64,000 nt of DNA from Gemmatimonadales bacterium. GTDB lineage: Bacteria; Gemmatimonadota; Gemmatimonadetes; Gemmatimonadales; GWC2-71-9. Under the pieces are notes generated by a model. The model was not told the origin of the DNA. It saw only the letters and a list, made by a program, of their open reading frames with translations, and did no database searches. The stretch spans positions 62,001 to 126,000 of the forward strand of contig JACKDA010000002.1 of NCBI GenBank assembly GCA_020633775.1, read 5' to 3'. Both the position numbers and the translations under genes were made by a program. This document shows positions 28,822 through 36,832 of this stretch, piece after piece. Within the stretch, counting starts at the first letter, position 1. Every line of letters starts with the position of its first letter.

Positions 28822-28983
28822 ATGCAGCCGACCTACAAGCCGCGCAACAAGCGCCGGGTTGCCAAGCACGGGTTCCGCAAGCGGATGGCCGACCGTTGGG
28901 GCCGGGCCGTCCTGTCGCGGCGTCGCAAGAAGGGCCGCAAGCGGCTGACCGTGTCGGTCGGCTCGAAGCACGCCCGCGTCTGA
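28822..28983 (+). CDS. rpmH: 50S ribosomal protein L34
   Basis: A 53-residue, very basic ribosomal protein: MQPTYKPRNKRRVAKHGF, then KRMADRWGRAVLSRRRKKGRKRLTVSV, matching L34, with a short C-terminal extension (GSKHARV). GGAGGA lies 11 nt before the ATG. It starts the rpmH-rnpA-yidD-yidC cluster, the classical order next to dnaA. A second reading frame stays open across the whole gene and leads into rnpA. Confidence 0.97.
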   Translation: MQPTYKPRNKRRVAKHGFRKRMADRWGRAVLSRRRKKGRKRLTVSVGSKHARV

Positions 28984-29324
28984 CCGGCGACGAGCGCCTC
29001 GGGCGCTCGCGCCGGATTGGCCGGGGGACCGACATCCAGCGGGTCCTTCGGCGCGGCCGGCGCAGCAAGCGGACACACCTCGACATCCGATGGGCCACCA
29101 GCGAGCAGGGCGAGGCGCGCCTGGGACTGATCGTCCCGCGCCACGGCCGGACCGCGGTGGCCCGCAATCGTTTGCAGCGCCGACTGCGCGAGCTGTGGCG
29201 GCGCGACGTCCGGGGCCACCTCCCGCCGATCGACGTGGTGGTCCGGGCCGGCCCCTCGGCCTACGAGGCGCCGTTCCAGGTGCTCCGCACCGACCTGCTC
29301 GGGTGGCTAGAATCCCTGCCATGA
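28980..29324 (+). CDS. rnpA: RNase P protein component
   Basis: Protein cofactor for the RNase P RNA at 21632-22016. Counted from CTG 28980 it has 114 residues, the usual family size: ERLGRSRRIGRGTDIQRVLRRG, then ARLGLIVPRHGRTAVARNRLQRRLRELWR, the conserved RNR-type motif, then PPIDVVVRAGPSA. No ATG, GTG or TTG exists near the expected N-terminus. The CTG overlaps the rpmH stop as CTGA. The alternative is a start at GTG 28812 (or TTG 28803) just upstream of rpmH, giving a protein of about 170 residues with rpmH nested in it, as reported for Thermus. The stop overlaps the yidD ATG. Confidence 0.9.
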   Translation: MTGDERLGRSRRIGRGTDIQRVLRRGRRSKRTHLDIRWATSEQGEARLGLIVPRHGRTAVARNRLQRRLRELWRRDVRGHLPPIDVVVRAGPSAYEAPFQVLRTDLLGWLESLP

Positions 29325-29572
29325 GCGCCGATGTCCCTCCGATTGCCCGGCCGCGGTCGCCGCTGGCCTGGCTGATGGCCGTCCTGATCCGGGGGTACCA
29401 GCGGTTCATCTCCCCGGCGCTGCCGCCTGCCTGCCGCTTCTATCCGACCTGCTCCCAGTACGCCCTCGAGGCGGTGCGGCGCCACGGTGCCGCCCGCGGG
29501 GGGTGGCTGGCCCTCCGGCGACTCGCCAAGTGCCACCCGTGGCACGACGGCGGGATCGATCCGGTTCCCTGA
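29321..29572 (+). CDS. yidD: Membrane protein insertion efficiency factor YidD
   Basis: Small membrane-associated protein (83 residues) that helps YidC-dependent insertion. The family core is clear: LIRGYQRFISPALPPACRFYPTCSQYALEAV with its conserved cysteines, then KCHPWHDGGIDPVP. The ATG overlaps the rnpA stop (ATGA). A TAGAAT sequence (29308-29313) lies 7 nt upstream inside rnpA and could give an extra leaderless transcript. Confidence 0.95.
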   Translation: MSADVPPIARPRSPLAWLMAVLIRGYQRFISPALPPACRFYPTCSQYALEAVRRHGAARGGWLALRRLAKCHPWHDGGIDPVP

Positions 29573-29587
29573 CCAGGTGATGCCCTC

Positions 29588-31279
29588 GTGAACGATCGAC
29601 GTCCGTTGATCGCGATCGCCCTCATCATGGTGATCGCCTTCCTCCCCGGGGTCTTCTTCAAGCGCGACCTCCCCCCGGCGGCCGACTCGACCGGAGTCGT
29701 GACCGATTCCCTCGGGACGGCCGCGTCCACCACCGAGCCCGCGACCCCACAGGCCGCGGGGCCCGTGACCCCGGATACCGCCGCGCCGACTGCGGCGGCC
29801 GTGGTGCCCGAGGACACGATCGTGGTCCGGAGCGCGCTCTACGAGTACCGGATCTCGACCCTCGGGGGACGCCTCGTCGGGACCGACCTGCTGGAGTACC
29901 GGGCGATGTTCCCGCGCGACAGCGCCGGCGCCGACGAGGGGCCGCTCGAACTGGTCCCCGCGGGCGATCCCTTGCTCGACACTCGCCTGGTCTTCGGGGG
30001 CGACACGGTGCGCCTCGCCGCGACGGGGTTCACCGCCGACGCGAACCGACTCGACGTCACCGATGGGCCGCGGACCCTGACGCTGACCGGCGTGGTCCGC
30101 GGCCAGCCGGCGACCCTCAGCTACACCTTCCAGCCGGACGACTACCGGATCGGCGTGAGCGGCCGGGTCGGCGGCGTGCCGAGCACGGGTGGCACCCTGC
30201 TGATCGGCCTCGGCAACGGCTTCCGCGACACCGAGCGGAACGTCGCGGAGAACCACCGGGAGAGTGGCGTCATCACCGAGCGCGATGGCACCACCCTGAC
30301 CCGCTACCGCTCGATCACCCCGCTCGAGACCGAGGTCCTGAGCGGGCCGTTCGACTGGGTCGCGGTCAAGTCGAAGTACTTCGTCGCCGGGTTCTTCGCG
30401 ATCGACTCGACCGGCCAGCCGCGGATCAGCGGCGCGACCGTGCGGGCCGAGGAGATGGAGCCGTCGAATCCGGTGCGCGCGCGGACCACCGTGGCGATGC
30501 CGCTGGCCCAGGCCGGGACCTGGGATGCGCTGCTCTACGTCGGGCCGATGGAGTACGATCGCCTCAGTGCGATCGGGCACGACTTCGACGACGTCAACCC
30601 GTACGGCTGGAAGGGGTTCCGCACCATCATCCGGCCGTTCGCGGTCGCGATCCGCGGGGCGTTCGTCTGGATGCACGAGACGCTCGGGCTGCACTACGGC
30701 TTCGCGATCGTCTTCTTCGGGATCTTCATCCGCCTCGCGCTCTGGCCGCTCAACCAGAAGGCGATGCGGTCGATGACCGAGATGCAGGCGATCCAGCCCG
30801 AGATGCAGGCGCTGCAGACGAAGTACAAGGAGAACCCGGAGCGGCTCCAGCAGGAGATGCTGAAGCTCTACAAGGAGCACAAGGTCAACCCGCTCTCGGG
30901 ATGCTGGCCGATGCTGCTGCCGTACCCGTTCCTGGTGGCGGTGTTCTTCGTGCTGCAGAGCACCATCGAGTTGCGCGGCGTGTCGTTCCTCTGGATGCCC
31001 GACCTGTCGCAGCCCGATCCGCTCTACATCATCCCGGTCTTCATGGTGCTGTCGATGTTCGCGCTCTCGAAGATCGGGCAGATGGGGATCCCGCCCAACC
31101 CGCAGGCGAAGATCATGACCTACGTGATGCCGGCGGTCTTCGGCTTCCTGTTCCTGAACTTCGCCTCGGGGCTGAACCTCTACTACGCCGTGCAGAACAT
31201 CGCGGCCGCGCCGCAGCAGTACCTGATCAGCAAGCAGCGGGCGCGGATCATGGCGGAGAAGCAGGCGAAGCGACGGTAG
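29588..31279 (+). CDS. yidC: Membrane protein insertase YidC
   Basis: Inner-membrane insertase and chaperone, 563 residues, of the Gram-negative (long) type. TM1 is at the N-terminus (LIAIALIMVIAFLPGVFF), then a Thr/Ala/Pro-rich linker and a large periplasmic beta domain (about 85-340), then the conserved five-helix core: GWKGFRTIIRPFAVAIRG, YGFAIVFFGIFIRLALWPL, the QKAMRSMTEMQAIQPEMQAL cytoplasmic loop, PMLLPYPFLVAVFFVL, SFLWMPDLSQPDPLYIIP, and ASGLNLYYAVQNI. The start is GTG 29588. The C-terminal tail is basic (MAEKQAKRR). Confidence 0.96.
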   Translation: MNDRRPLIAIALIMVIAFLPGVFFKRDLPPAADSTGVVTDSLGTAASTTEPATPQAAGPVTPDTAAPTAAAVVPEDTIVVRSALYEYRISTLGGRLVGTDLLEYRAMFPRDSAGADEGPLELVPAGDPLLDTRLVFGGDTVRLAATGFTADANRLDVTDGPRTLTLTGVVRGQPATLSYTFQPDDYRIGVSGRVGGVPSTGGTLLIGLGNGFRDTERNVAENHRESGVITERDGTTLTRYRSITPLETEVLSGPFDWVAVKSKYFVAGFFAIDSTGQPRISGATVRAEEMEPSNPVRARTTVAMPLAQAGTWDALLYVGPMEYDRLSAIGHDFDDVNPYGWKGFRTIIRPFAVAIRGAFVWMHETLGLHYGFAIVFFGIFIRLALWPLNQKAMRSMTEMQAIQPEMQALQTKYKENPERLQQEMLKLYKEHKVNPLSGCWPMLLPYPFLVAVFFVLQSTIELRGVSFLWMPDLSQPDPLYIIPVFMVLSMFALSKIGQMGIPPNPQAKIMTYVMPAVFGFLFLNFASGLNLYYAVQNIAAAPQQYLISKQRARIMAEKQAKRR

Positions 31280-31291
31280 GTCGGGGTGGAG

Positions 31292-31372
31292 AGTCGTAAG
31301 TCCTGAGATGTGAGTCGTGAGGGGTACGGAGCGTCCTCCCTCAGGACTCAGGACTCACACCTCACCGCTCTC
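31292..31372. repeat. GAGTCCT-family inverted element after yidC
   Basis: Left arm AAGTCCTGAGATGTGAGTCGTGAGGG and right arm CCCTCAGGACTCAGGACTCAC face each other around GTACGGAGCGTC. It follows the yidC stop by about 12 bp and ends just before the AGGAGGT ribosome-binding site of the next gene. Confidence 0.78.
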
Positions 31373-31384
31373 AGGAGGTCGACC

Positions 31385-33517
31385 ATGCGGCCCCCTCGCC
31401 CGACCGGCGGCCTCCTCCTGCTCGGGCTCCTGCTGGCCCCGGCCCGGGCCTCGGCCCAGGACTACGCCCCCCGCTGGGACCGGCTCGAGCGCCTCGCCGC
31501 CGCGGTCGAGGCCGACTCGATCCCGAAGCAGCAGATCGAGGGGGAAGCGCGCCGGGCGGTGATCTGGGCGGCGCAGCGCACGGTGCGCGGCCGCGAGGCC
31601 CGCACCGTGGCGCGGCTGGCGATCGCCGCCGGCGCCCCCTTCGCACCGCCCGACAGCCTGATGCCGCTCGGCGAGCGCTTCTGGCGCGCCGGCGCGACCC
31701 GCGCGCTCCGCTCGGCGCTGGCCGCGGACAGCGGCGACGTCGAGGCCGCGCTGATGCTCGAACGGCTGTTCCCCTACCCCGCCCCGTGGATCGAACCCGA
31801 GCGCGAGCTCGCCCACCTGCGCGCCCTCGCCGCCCGGCACGTCGCGCTGCCGCCCGAGCTGGTGGTGGCGTGGGTCGGCATGGAGCTGGAGCGCGGCCAC
31901 CCGGACACCGCCGCGCGCGCGCTCGATCGCCTGGGCCCCGGCGACCTCCCCGACGCCCAGCGCTGGCACCTCAGCGCCCAAGTCGAGTTCGCCCTCGACG
32001 ACCCGCGCGCGACGGCGAGCTACTATCGCGGTGCCGCCGAGATCATCGACCCGGCCGGGGCGGCCCCGTACCGGCGCGACGTCGCCTGGATCGCCGACTC
32101 GACGGAGCTGGCGAGCTGGGACAGCATGCGGACCGCCGGTGGCGATGCGGCCGCCTGGCTGCGCCGCTTCTGGCAGCGGCGCGACCTCGCCGACCTCCGC
32201 CCACCCGGCAGCCGACTCGCCGAGCACTTCGCGCGCTATCGCACGGCACTCAGGGACTATCGCTGGGACCTCGAGGCGTCGCTCGCGATCGGGATTCCGA
32301 GTGTCCCCGGGGCCGGAGAGGAGTTCAACAAGTCGGATGCAGACATCCGATTCCCCGTGAGCGGCGAGTTCAAGGGGTCGCCGCTCTCGATGGACAATCG
32401 CTACCGGCCGCTCAGCGGGATCCTCGACGATCGCGGCCTCGCGGTGATGCGCCACGGGACGCCGACCGACGTGGCCGACATGCCGGGGATGACCGGGATG
32501 TACCAGACCCTCTGGCGCTACGACACCCCCGCCGGCCCGTTGATGCTCTCGTTCTCTCGTCCAGGGGGCCCCGGCAGCGCCGACCCCAAGTTCGGCATGG
32601 TGGCGCGCAATCGTCCGTTCGGGGACCTGGCCACCGCGTGTGTCGTCGATCCGAGTCTCTGCGTGCTCGCGGGCGTGGTCGTCGCGGGTGGCCGCACGAC
32701 GGCTCCTGCCGAACGGGCGCGGTTGGGTTACACCCAGATGCGCGAGATCGCCGAGCGAACCGATGATCACGCACGACGCTTCGAGACACGACTCGAATCG
32801 TATGCCCAGGCGTACGGTATTCCCGGCGAGGGGGTGCTGCTGGTGGTCGCGGCGCGCGCGGAGCAGCTCCCGGCCGGGCGACTCCGCAGCGAGGCAGTCG
32901 TCGCCGATTCGGATGACGGTCGCTTCGCGTTCCACGGCGACACCACCTGGCAGGGGAGCACGTCCGCCGGTCCTGACGGGTACGTCGGCGCGTGGCAACT
33001 GCTGCCGGTGCCGCCGGGTCGCTGGCAGGTCGGCGTGGTCCTCTCCGACAGCGCGGGGCGGCGCGGCAATGGCACCACGGTGCGCGGGGTGCCGGTTGCC
33101 GACCCCGACCGCCCCGGCCTCCAACTCGGCGACCTCATCCTCGGACGCGAGGAGAGCGGGATCGCCTGGCGCCGGTTCGGCGAGCAGGTGCCGCTCAATC
33201 CGACCGGGGCATGGCGACGCGAGGAGGCCGCCGTCCTGACGCTCGAGGTCGTCGGGGCAGTGAGCGGCGACAGCTACGGCGTCGCGATCGCGGTGCGCCG
33301 CCTCGACGACCCTGCGGACAGGACCAGGTTGCGGATCGAGGAGTCGCTCACGGCGGAGCGCGACCGGTTCCTGGTGCAGCGCCGCGTCGCACTGCAGCAG
33401 CTCGAGCCGGGCGACTACCTGGTCGAGGTGACGATCACGCCCGCAGACGGCGGTGCCGCCGTGGTGCGGGCGCGGGCGCTGCCGGTGCGGGACGGAGTTG
33501 TGAGTCCTGAGTCCTGA
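31385..33517 (+). CDS. Secreted hypothetical protein with a GWxTD-like segment
   Basis: A 710-residue exported protein with a signal peptide ending ARASAQD. The first 270 residues are helical and repeat-like (TPR-type pattern ARALDRLGPGDLPDAQRWHLSAQ). The middle region (ILDDRGLAVMRHGTPTDV, then TLWRYDTPAGPLMLSFSRP) resembles the end of GWxTD domains, but the GWxTD signature itself is not intact. The last part is beta-rich. The strong AGGAGGT lies 6 nt before the ATG. The last residues (VVSPES) and the stop come from GAGTCCT heptamers (about 33500-33535), so the original C-terminus may have been replaced. Confidence 0.7.
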   Translation: MRPPRPTGGLLLLGLLLAPARASAQDYAPRWDRLERLAAAVEADSIPKQQIEGEARRAVIWAAQRTVRGREARTVARLAIAAGAPFAPPDSLMPLGERFWRAGATRALRSALAADSGDVEAALMLERLFPYPAPWIEPERELAHLRALAARHVALPPELVVAWVGMELERGHPDTAARALDRLGPGDLPDAQRWHLSAQVEFALDDPRATASYYRGAAEIIDPAGAAPYRRDVAWIADSTELASWDSMRTAGGDAAAWLRRFWQRRDLADLRPPGSRLAEHFARYRTALRDYRWDLEASLAIGIPSVPGAGEEFNKSDADIRFPVSGEFKGSPLSMDNRYRPLSGILDDRGLAVMRHGTPTDVADMPGMTGMYQTLWRYDTPAGPLMLSFSRPGGPGSADPKFGMVARNRPFGDLATACVVDPSLCVLAGVVVAGGRTTAPAERARLGYTQMREIAERTDDHARRFETRLESYAQAYGIPGEGVLLVVAARAEQLPAGRLRSEAVVADSDDGRFAFHGDTTWQGSTSAGPDGYVGAWQLLPVPPGRWQVGVVLSDSAGRRGNGTTVRGVPVADPDRPGLQLGDLILGREESGIAWRRFGEQVPLNPTGAWRREEAAVLTLEVVGAVSGDSYGVAIAVRRLDDPADRTRLRIEESLTAERDRFLVQRRVALQQLEPGDYLVEVTITPADGGAAVVRARALPVRDGVVSPES

Positions 33518-33558
33518 GGCGTGAGGGCGGCGCGAGTCGGGAAACGTCGCTGAGGCGC

Positions 33559-34233
33559 CTACTCCGGCTGCGCCATCCGCATGGCGCGCTCGGCGAGGTC
33601 GCGGAACTGCGCCTGGCGACGGGCAGCCCAGCCGCGGAGTCCCCAGATGCCGCGCCCCAGGAGTGCGGCGCCCACGGCCGCAAGGATCCCCATGGACTCC
33701 AGTTGATTGGACTCGGTGGGGACCCCGGTGACGAAGGGGAGTGCGGCGAAGATCGCGCCCGCGGCGATCGCCACCACGCCGCTCAGGATCATCCGGCGCG
33801 CGTGCCCGTTGAGGGTGCGCAACCGTAGCCGATGCCCCTCGCCGGCGGGCTCGAGCAGCATCTGCAGGTTGCTGTTGGTCCACTGGCGGAAGCCGCCGTC
33901 CGAGCGCAGCGCGCCGCGGGCCCCGAAGGTGTCGCGGGCGGCGACCACGAGCGCATCCCACTCGTCATCGCGCAGGCGGCGCGGCAGCACGACCCCATCG
34001 GCCACCCCGATCGGGAGGCCGAGCAACCGGGTCGTGACCGTCGCGGGTGGCGCGGCGTCGAGCGACCGGGCGGCCTCGGTCACCACCTCGGGCGCGAGCC
34101 CCACCTCGCGCCCGATCTCCTGCAGTTGCTGAAGTGACATCCCGGTGGAACCTGCTGACTGCGGCGGCACCTCCGCGGTGGCACGGCGGAAGATCTCGGC
34201 GACTTCCTCGTCGCTGTAGCGGCGATCGGGCAT
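33559..34233 (-). CDS. Hypothetical membrane protein, tandem paralogue A
   Basis: A 224-residue protein of unknown function. An N-terminal helical part (RRYSDEEVAEIFRRATAE, then LQQLQEIGREVGLAPEVVTEAA) resembles a short SHOCT-like or regulator-type helical module. A central beta-rich part follows (FRQWTNSNLQMLLEPAGEGHRLRLRT), then two predicted TM helices (about 145-200). It is closely similar to the upstream protein 34282-34953, so the two arose by tandem duplication. TAACTT (34245-34240) lies 6 nt before the ATG, so the message is probably leaderless. Confidence 0.75.
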   Translation of the reverse strand: MPDRRYSDEEVAEIFRRATAEVPPQSAGSTGMSLQQLQEIGREVGLAPEVVTEAARSLDAAPPATVTTRLLGLPIGVADGVVLPRRLRDDEWDALVVAARDTFGARGALRSDGGFRQWTNSNLQMLLEPAGEGHRLRLRTLNGHARRMILSGVVAIAAGAIFAALPFVTGVPTESNQLESMGILAAVGAALLGRGIWGLRGWAARRQAQFRDLAERAMRMAQPE

Positions 34234-34281
34234 GGCGAGAAGTTAGTCGTGAGTCCTGAGACGTGAGGGGGGGTGAACCAC

Positions 34282-34953
34282 CTACTCGGGCTGCGTCATG
34301 CGCGCCGCGAGCTCCGCGAGCGCCCGGAACTGCGTGCGACGTCGCGCGGCCCAGCCCGGAAGCCGCACGGTGCCTGCGGCGAGAACGACCAGGCCGAGCA
34401 TGCCGAGGAGTCCGCCGAGGAGGAGGAGCTTCTCGCCCTTCGCGGCGACGGCGAAGAGTGACGAGGTCGCGGCCACTGCGGCGAACCCGGCCATCGCGAG
34501 GCCGCTCATCATCAGCCCCTGCGCGTTCTGGTTCGTGGTCTGGAGCCGCAGTCGATGGCCGCGCTCTCCGGGCTCCAGGAGGACCTGCAGGTTGCCGTTG
34601 GTCCACTGCCGGAAGGCGCCCTCGCTGCGCTGCCGTCCCTTCGCGTGGAAGGTGTCTCGCGCGGCCACGACGAGGCGATCCCACTCGGCATCGGTGAGCT
34701 TGCGCTCGAGCTCGATGCGCTCGCCGACACCGATCGGCAGCCCGAGGAGCCGCTGCGTGTGGACGACCTCGCCGTGTTCGAGCGACGCGGCGGCGACGGC
34801 GACCCGATCGGCCGGGATCCCGACCTCGCGGCCGATCGCCTGCAGTTCAGCCAATGACGTGCCGGCCTCCCCGGCCGGTCGCGGCTGCACGGTGGCCGTC
34901 GCGCGGCGAAAGATCTCGGCGACTTCGTCGTCGGTGTAGCGGCGGGTGGGCAT
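34282..34953 (-). CDS. Hypothetical membrane protein, tandem paralogue B
   Basis: A 223-residue paralogue of the adjacent downstream protein with the same plan: N-terminal RRYTDDEVAEIFRRATAT, helical LAELQAIGREVGIPADRVAVAAASLE, central FRQWTNGNLQVLLEPGERGHRLRLQT, and two TM helices (about 150-200). The ends also match (RMTQPE against RMAQPE). TAACTT (34965-34960) with the same 6-nt spacing precedes the ATG, and the flanking bases are identical in both copies, so promoter and gene were duplicated together. No catalytic motif is visible. The central tryptophan-rich part may bind a ligand. Confidence 0.75.
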   Translation of the reverse strand: MPTRRYTDDEVAEIFRRATATVQPRPAGEAGTSLAELQAIGREVGIPADRVAVAAASLEHGEVVHTQRLLGLPIGVGERIELERKLTDAEWDRLVVAARDTFHAKGRQRSEGAFRQWTNGNLQVLLEPGERGHRLRLQTTNQNAQGLMMSGLAMAGFAAVAATSSLFAVAAKGEKLLLLGGLLGMLGLVVLAAGTVRLPGWAARRRTQFRALAELAARMTQPE

Positions 34954-34962
34954 GGCGAGAAG

Positions 34963-35082
34963 TTAGTCGTGAGTCGTGAGTCCTGAGTCCTGAGTCCTGA
35001 GAGGTGAGGGGTTGCGGTTGCCGTCGCGACGCGTGGAACCAGCCCCCACACCCCTCAGGACTCAGGACTCACCCCTCACCTC
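34963..35082. repeat. Inverted GAGTCCT-family element
   Basis: Left arm of five heptamers (GTCGTGAGTCGTGAGTCCTGAG, continuing to about 35011) and a right arm of CTCAGGACTCAGGACTCACC (about 35054-35078) around a GC-rich loop. It lies between the M28 gene stop, which is inside the right arm, and the promoter of paralogue B. Confidence 0.82.
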
Positions 35083-36695
35083 TTCGGCACCACGAACGGC
35101 AGCTCGGCCGGCACCGGTCGATCCCACCGCGGCCGCTCGGGGTCCTCGGCGAGGTGCCAGAGGATCGCGTAGATCATCCGCGCCGCGCCGGTCATCTTGG
35201 GGATGTCGAGCTTGGTGCTCTCGTCGCCCTGGCGGTGATAGTCGGCGTGCAGGCCGGTGAAGAACTGGATCACCGGGATCCCCATCTCCATGAAGGGCGC
35301 CGCATCGGTGCGCGGATAGAAGAACGAGACGCCGGGGGCGTCGTGCTTCGGCGTGAGAGTGACCCAGTCGTGCTCGCGACGCACCCGTTCGAGGGCGCGC
35401 TCCATCACGGTCGACAACACCGACGGCCCGGAGACCCACACCTCCATCGGCCCCGCGAGGTCGGCCTCCGCCTCGATCTCGGTCCCGGGGGCACGGGTAC
35501 GGCCCAGCATGTCGTTGTTGAAGTGGGCGACGATCCGTTCCGAGGCGTTGTAGGCGAGGTGGCGCGAGCCCCAGAGGCCGATCTCCTCGCCGCTGTCCCA
35601 GATGAGCAGCACCGAGCGCGCCGGTCGCGGTCCGCGCATCAGCGCCTCGGCGACCGACAGGTCGACCGCACTGCCGCTCGCGTTGTCGTCGGCGGCGTTG
35701 TAGATGCTGTCGCCCTCCGGGGTCACCGCGCGGCCGACGGCGCCGTCGAGATGCGACGCGACGCTGATCCACTCGCCGGCCCGCGCGGGATCCGATCCCT
35801 CGACGAGCCCCACAACGTTGTACGGTCGGTAGGTCGTCGTCTCGGCGACGAGGTCGATCGTCAGTTCCCGGTCGAGGGCGAACGGCGACGGCGACGGCGC
35901 GGTCGTGTCGGCGAGCGCGGTGGCGAGGGGCGTTCCCGCCGCGAGGGCTGCGGCGGTGCCGGCGGAGAGGGTCACCCGCGGCAGCGGATACGCCGCATAG
36001 GCGCGCCCGACGGCGGGGGTGAGGTCGCGCCCCACCGGGACCCGGTTCCGGAAGCTGTTCCACCCGCGCAGCATCCCCTCGCTCGGCAGCGTCAGGATGC
36101 CGAGGGCGCCGAGTCGCTTCGCCTCGTCGGACACGGTGAACCAGTCGACACCCGGGCGGCCGAGGTCCTCGCGGGTCGTCCCCGGCGGGAGGCCGGTGCC
36201 ACCGTCGACGAGCAACCAGGCGCCGCGGATCTCGAGGCCGCGGTACGGGTCGATTCCCGCGCCGGGCGCGCGGATGCCGTGGCTGACATAGACCACCGGC
36301 CCGGCGTGCCGCCCGGGCTGCAGGAAGCTCTGCACCACGAAGTCCTCGCCGTAGCGCAGCGCGCGGCCGCCGGCGACCTGCCCGCCGGCGCGCGCGGTGT
36401 CGAGCCGAGAGGAGATCACGGTGTAGTGCTGGAAGTAGCCGCCGCTGTCACCCGCGGGGGCGATCCCGAGCGCGCGCAGCCGCGCGGCAACGAACGCCGC
36501 CGCCGAGTCGTAGCCCGCGTCGAGGGTCGACCGGCCGCCGTTGGGGTCGGAGGCGAGGAAGGTGACATCGGCGCGGATCCGGGCCGAGTCGATGGCGCGC
36601 GCCGATGCTTCCATCGCGGCGACGCGGGGGGACTGGGCGGCGAGCGGGGCCGCCGCGAGCAGGGCGACGAGCGCCAGGGCACGTGGGGTGAGCAT
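35076..36695 (-). CDS. Secreted M28-family zinc peptidase
   Basis: Exported aminopeptidase-type enzyme of 539 residues with a signal peptide ending APLAAQS. A PA-like insert lies at about 130-280. Zinc ligands and catalytic residues: VASHLDG, NAADDNASGS, SGEEIGLWGS (catalytic Glu), FNNDMLGR, and HADYHRQGDE near the C-terminus. It is distantly related to the M28 enzyme at 24095-25798 but clearly not a recent duplicate. TACCTT (36707-36702) lies 6 nt before the ATG, so it is probably leaderless, and GAGTCCT repeats lie further upstream. Confidence 0.92.
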   Translation of the reverse strand: MLTPRALALVALLAAAPLAAQSPRVAAMEASARAIDSARIRADVTFLASDPNGGRSTLDAGYDSAAAFVAARLRALGIAPAGDSGGYFQHYTVISSRLDTARAGGQVAGGRALRYGEDFVVQSFLQPGRHAGPVVYVSHGIRAPGAGIDPYRGLEIRGAWLLVDGGTGLPPGTTREDLGRPGVDWFTVSDEAKRLGALGILTLPSEGMLRGWNSFRNRVPVGRDLTPAVGRAYAAYPLPRVTLSAGTAAALAAGTPLATALADTTAPSPSPFALDRELTIDLVAETTTYRPYNVVGLVEGSDPARAGEWISVASHLDGAVGRAVTPEGDSIYNAADDNASGSAVDLSVAEALMRGPRPARSVLLIWDSGEEIGLWGSRHLAYNASERIVAHFNNDMLGRTRAPGTEIEAEADLAGPMEVWVSGPSVLSTVMERALERVRREHDWVTLTPKHDAPGVSFFYPRTDAAPFMEMGIPVIQFFTGLHADYHRQGDESTKLDIPKMTGAARMIYAILWHLAEDPERPRWDRPVPAELPFVVPKR

Positions 36696-36717
36696 CGGGG
36701 GAAGGTAGTGGCGACGC

Positions 36718-36823
36718 GTGAGTCCTGAGTCCTGAGTCCTGAGAAGTGAGGGGGGTCGTGGTCGCCGTTACGAAGCGCGGAACCGGCCGGTACATCTCTC
36801 ACTTCTCAGGACTCAGGACTCAC
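36718..36823. repeat. Inverted GAGTCCT-family element with arms of about 25 bp
   Basis: Left arm GAGTCCTGAGTCCTGAGAAGTGAG (ending 36750) is the perfect complement of CTCACTTCTCAGGACTCAGGACTC (36798-36821); the loop is about 47 nt. It lies between the hypothetical gene 36833-37642 and the M28 peptidase promoter. Confidence 0.88.
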
Positions 36824-36832
36824 TCCTCCCCC

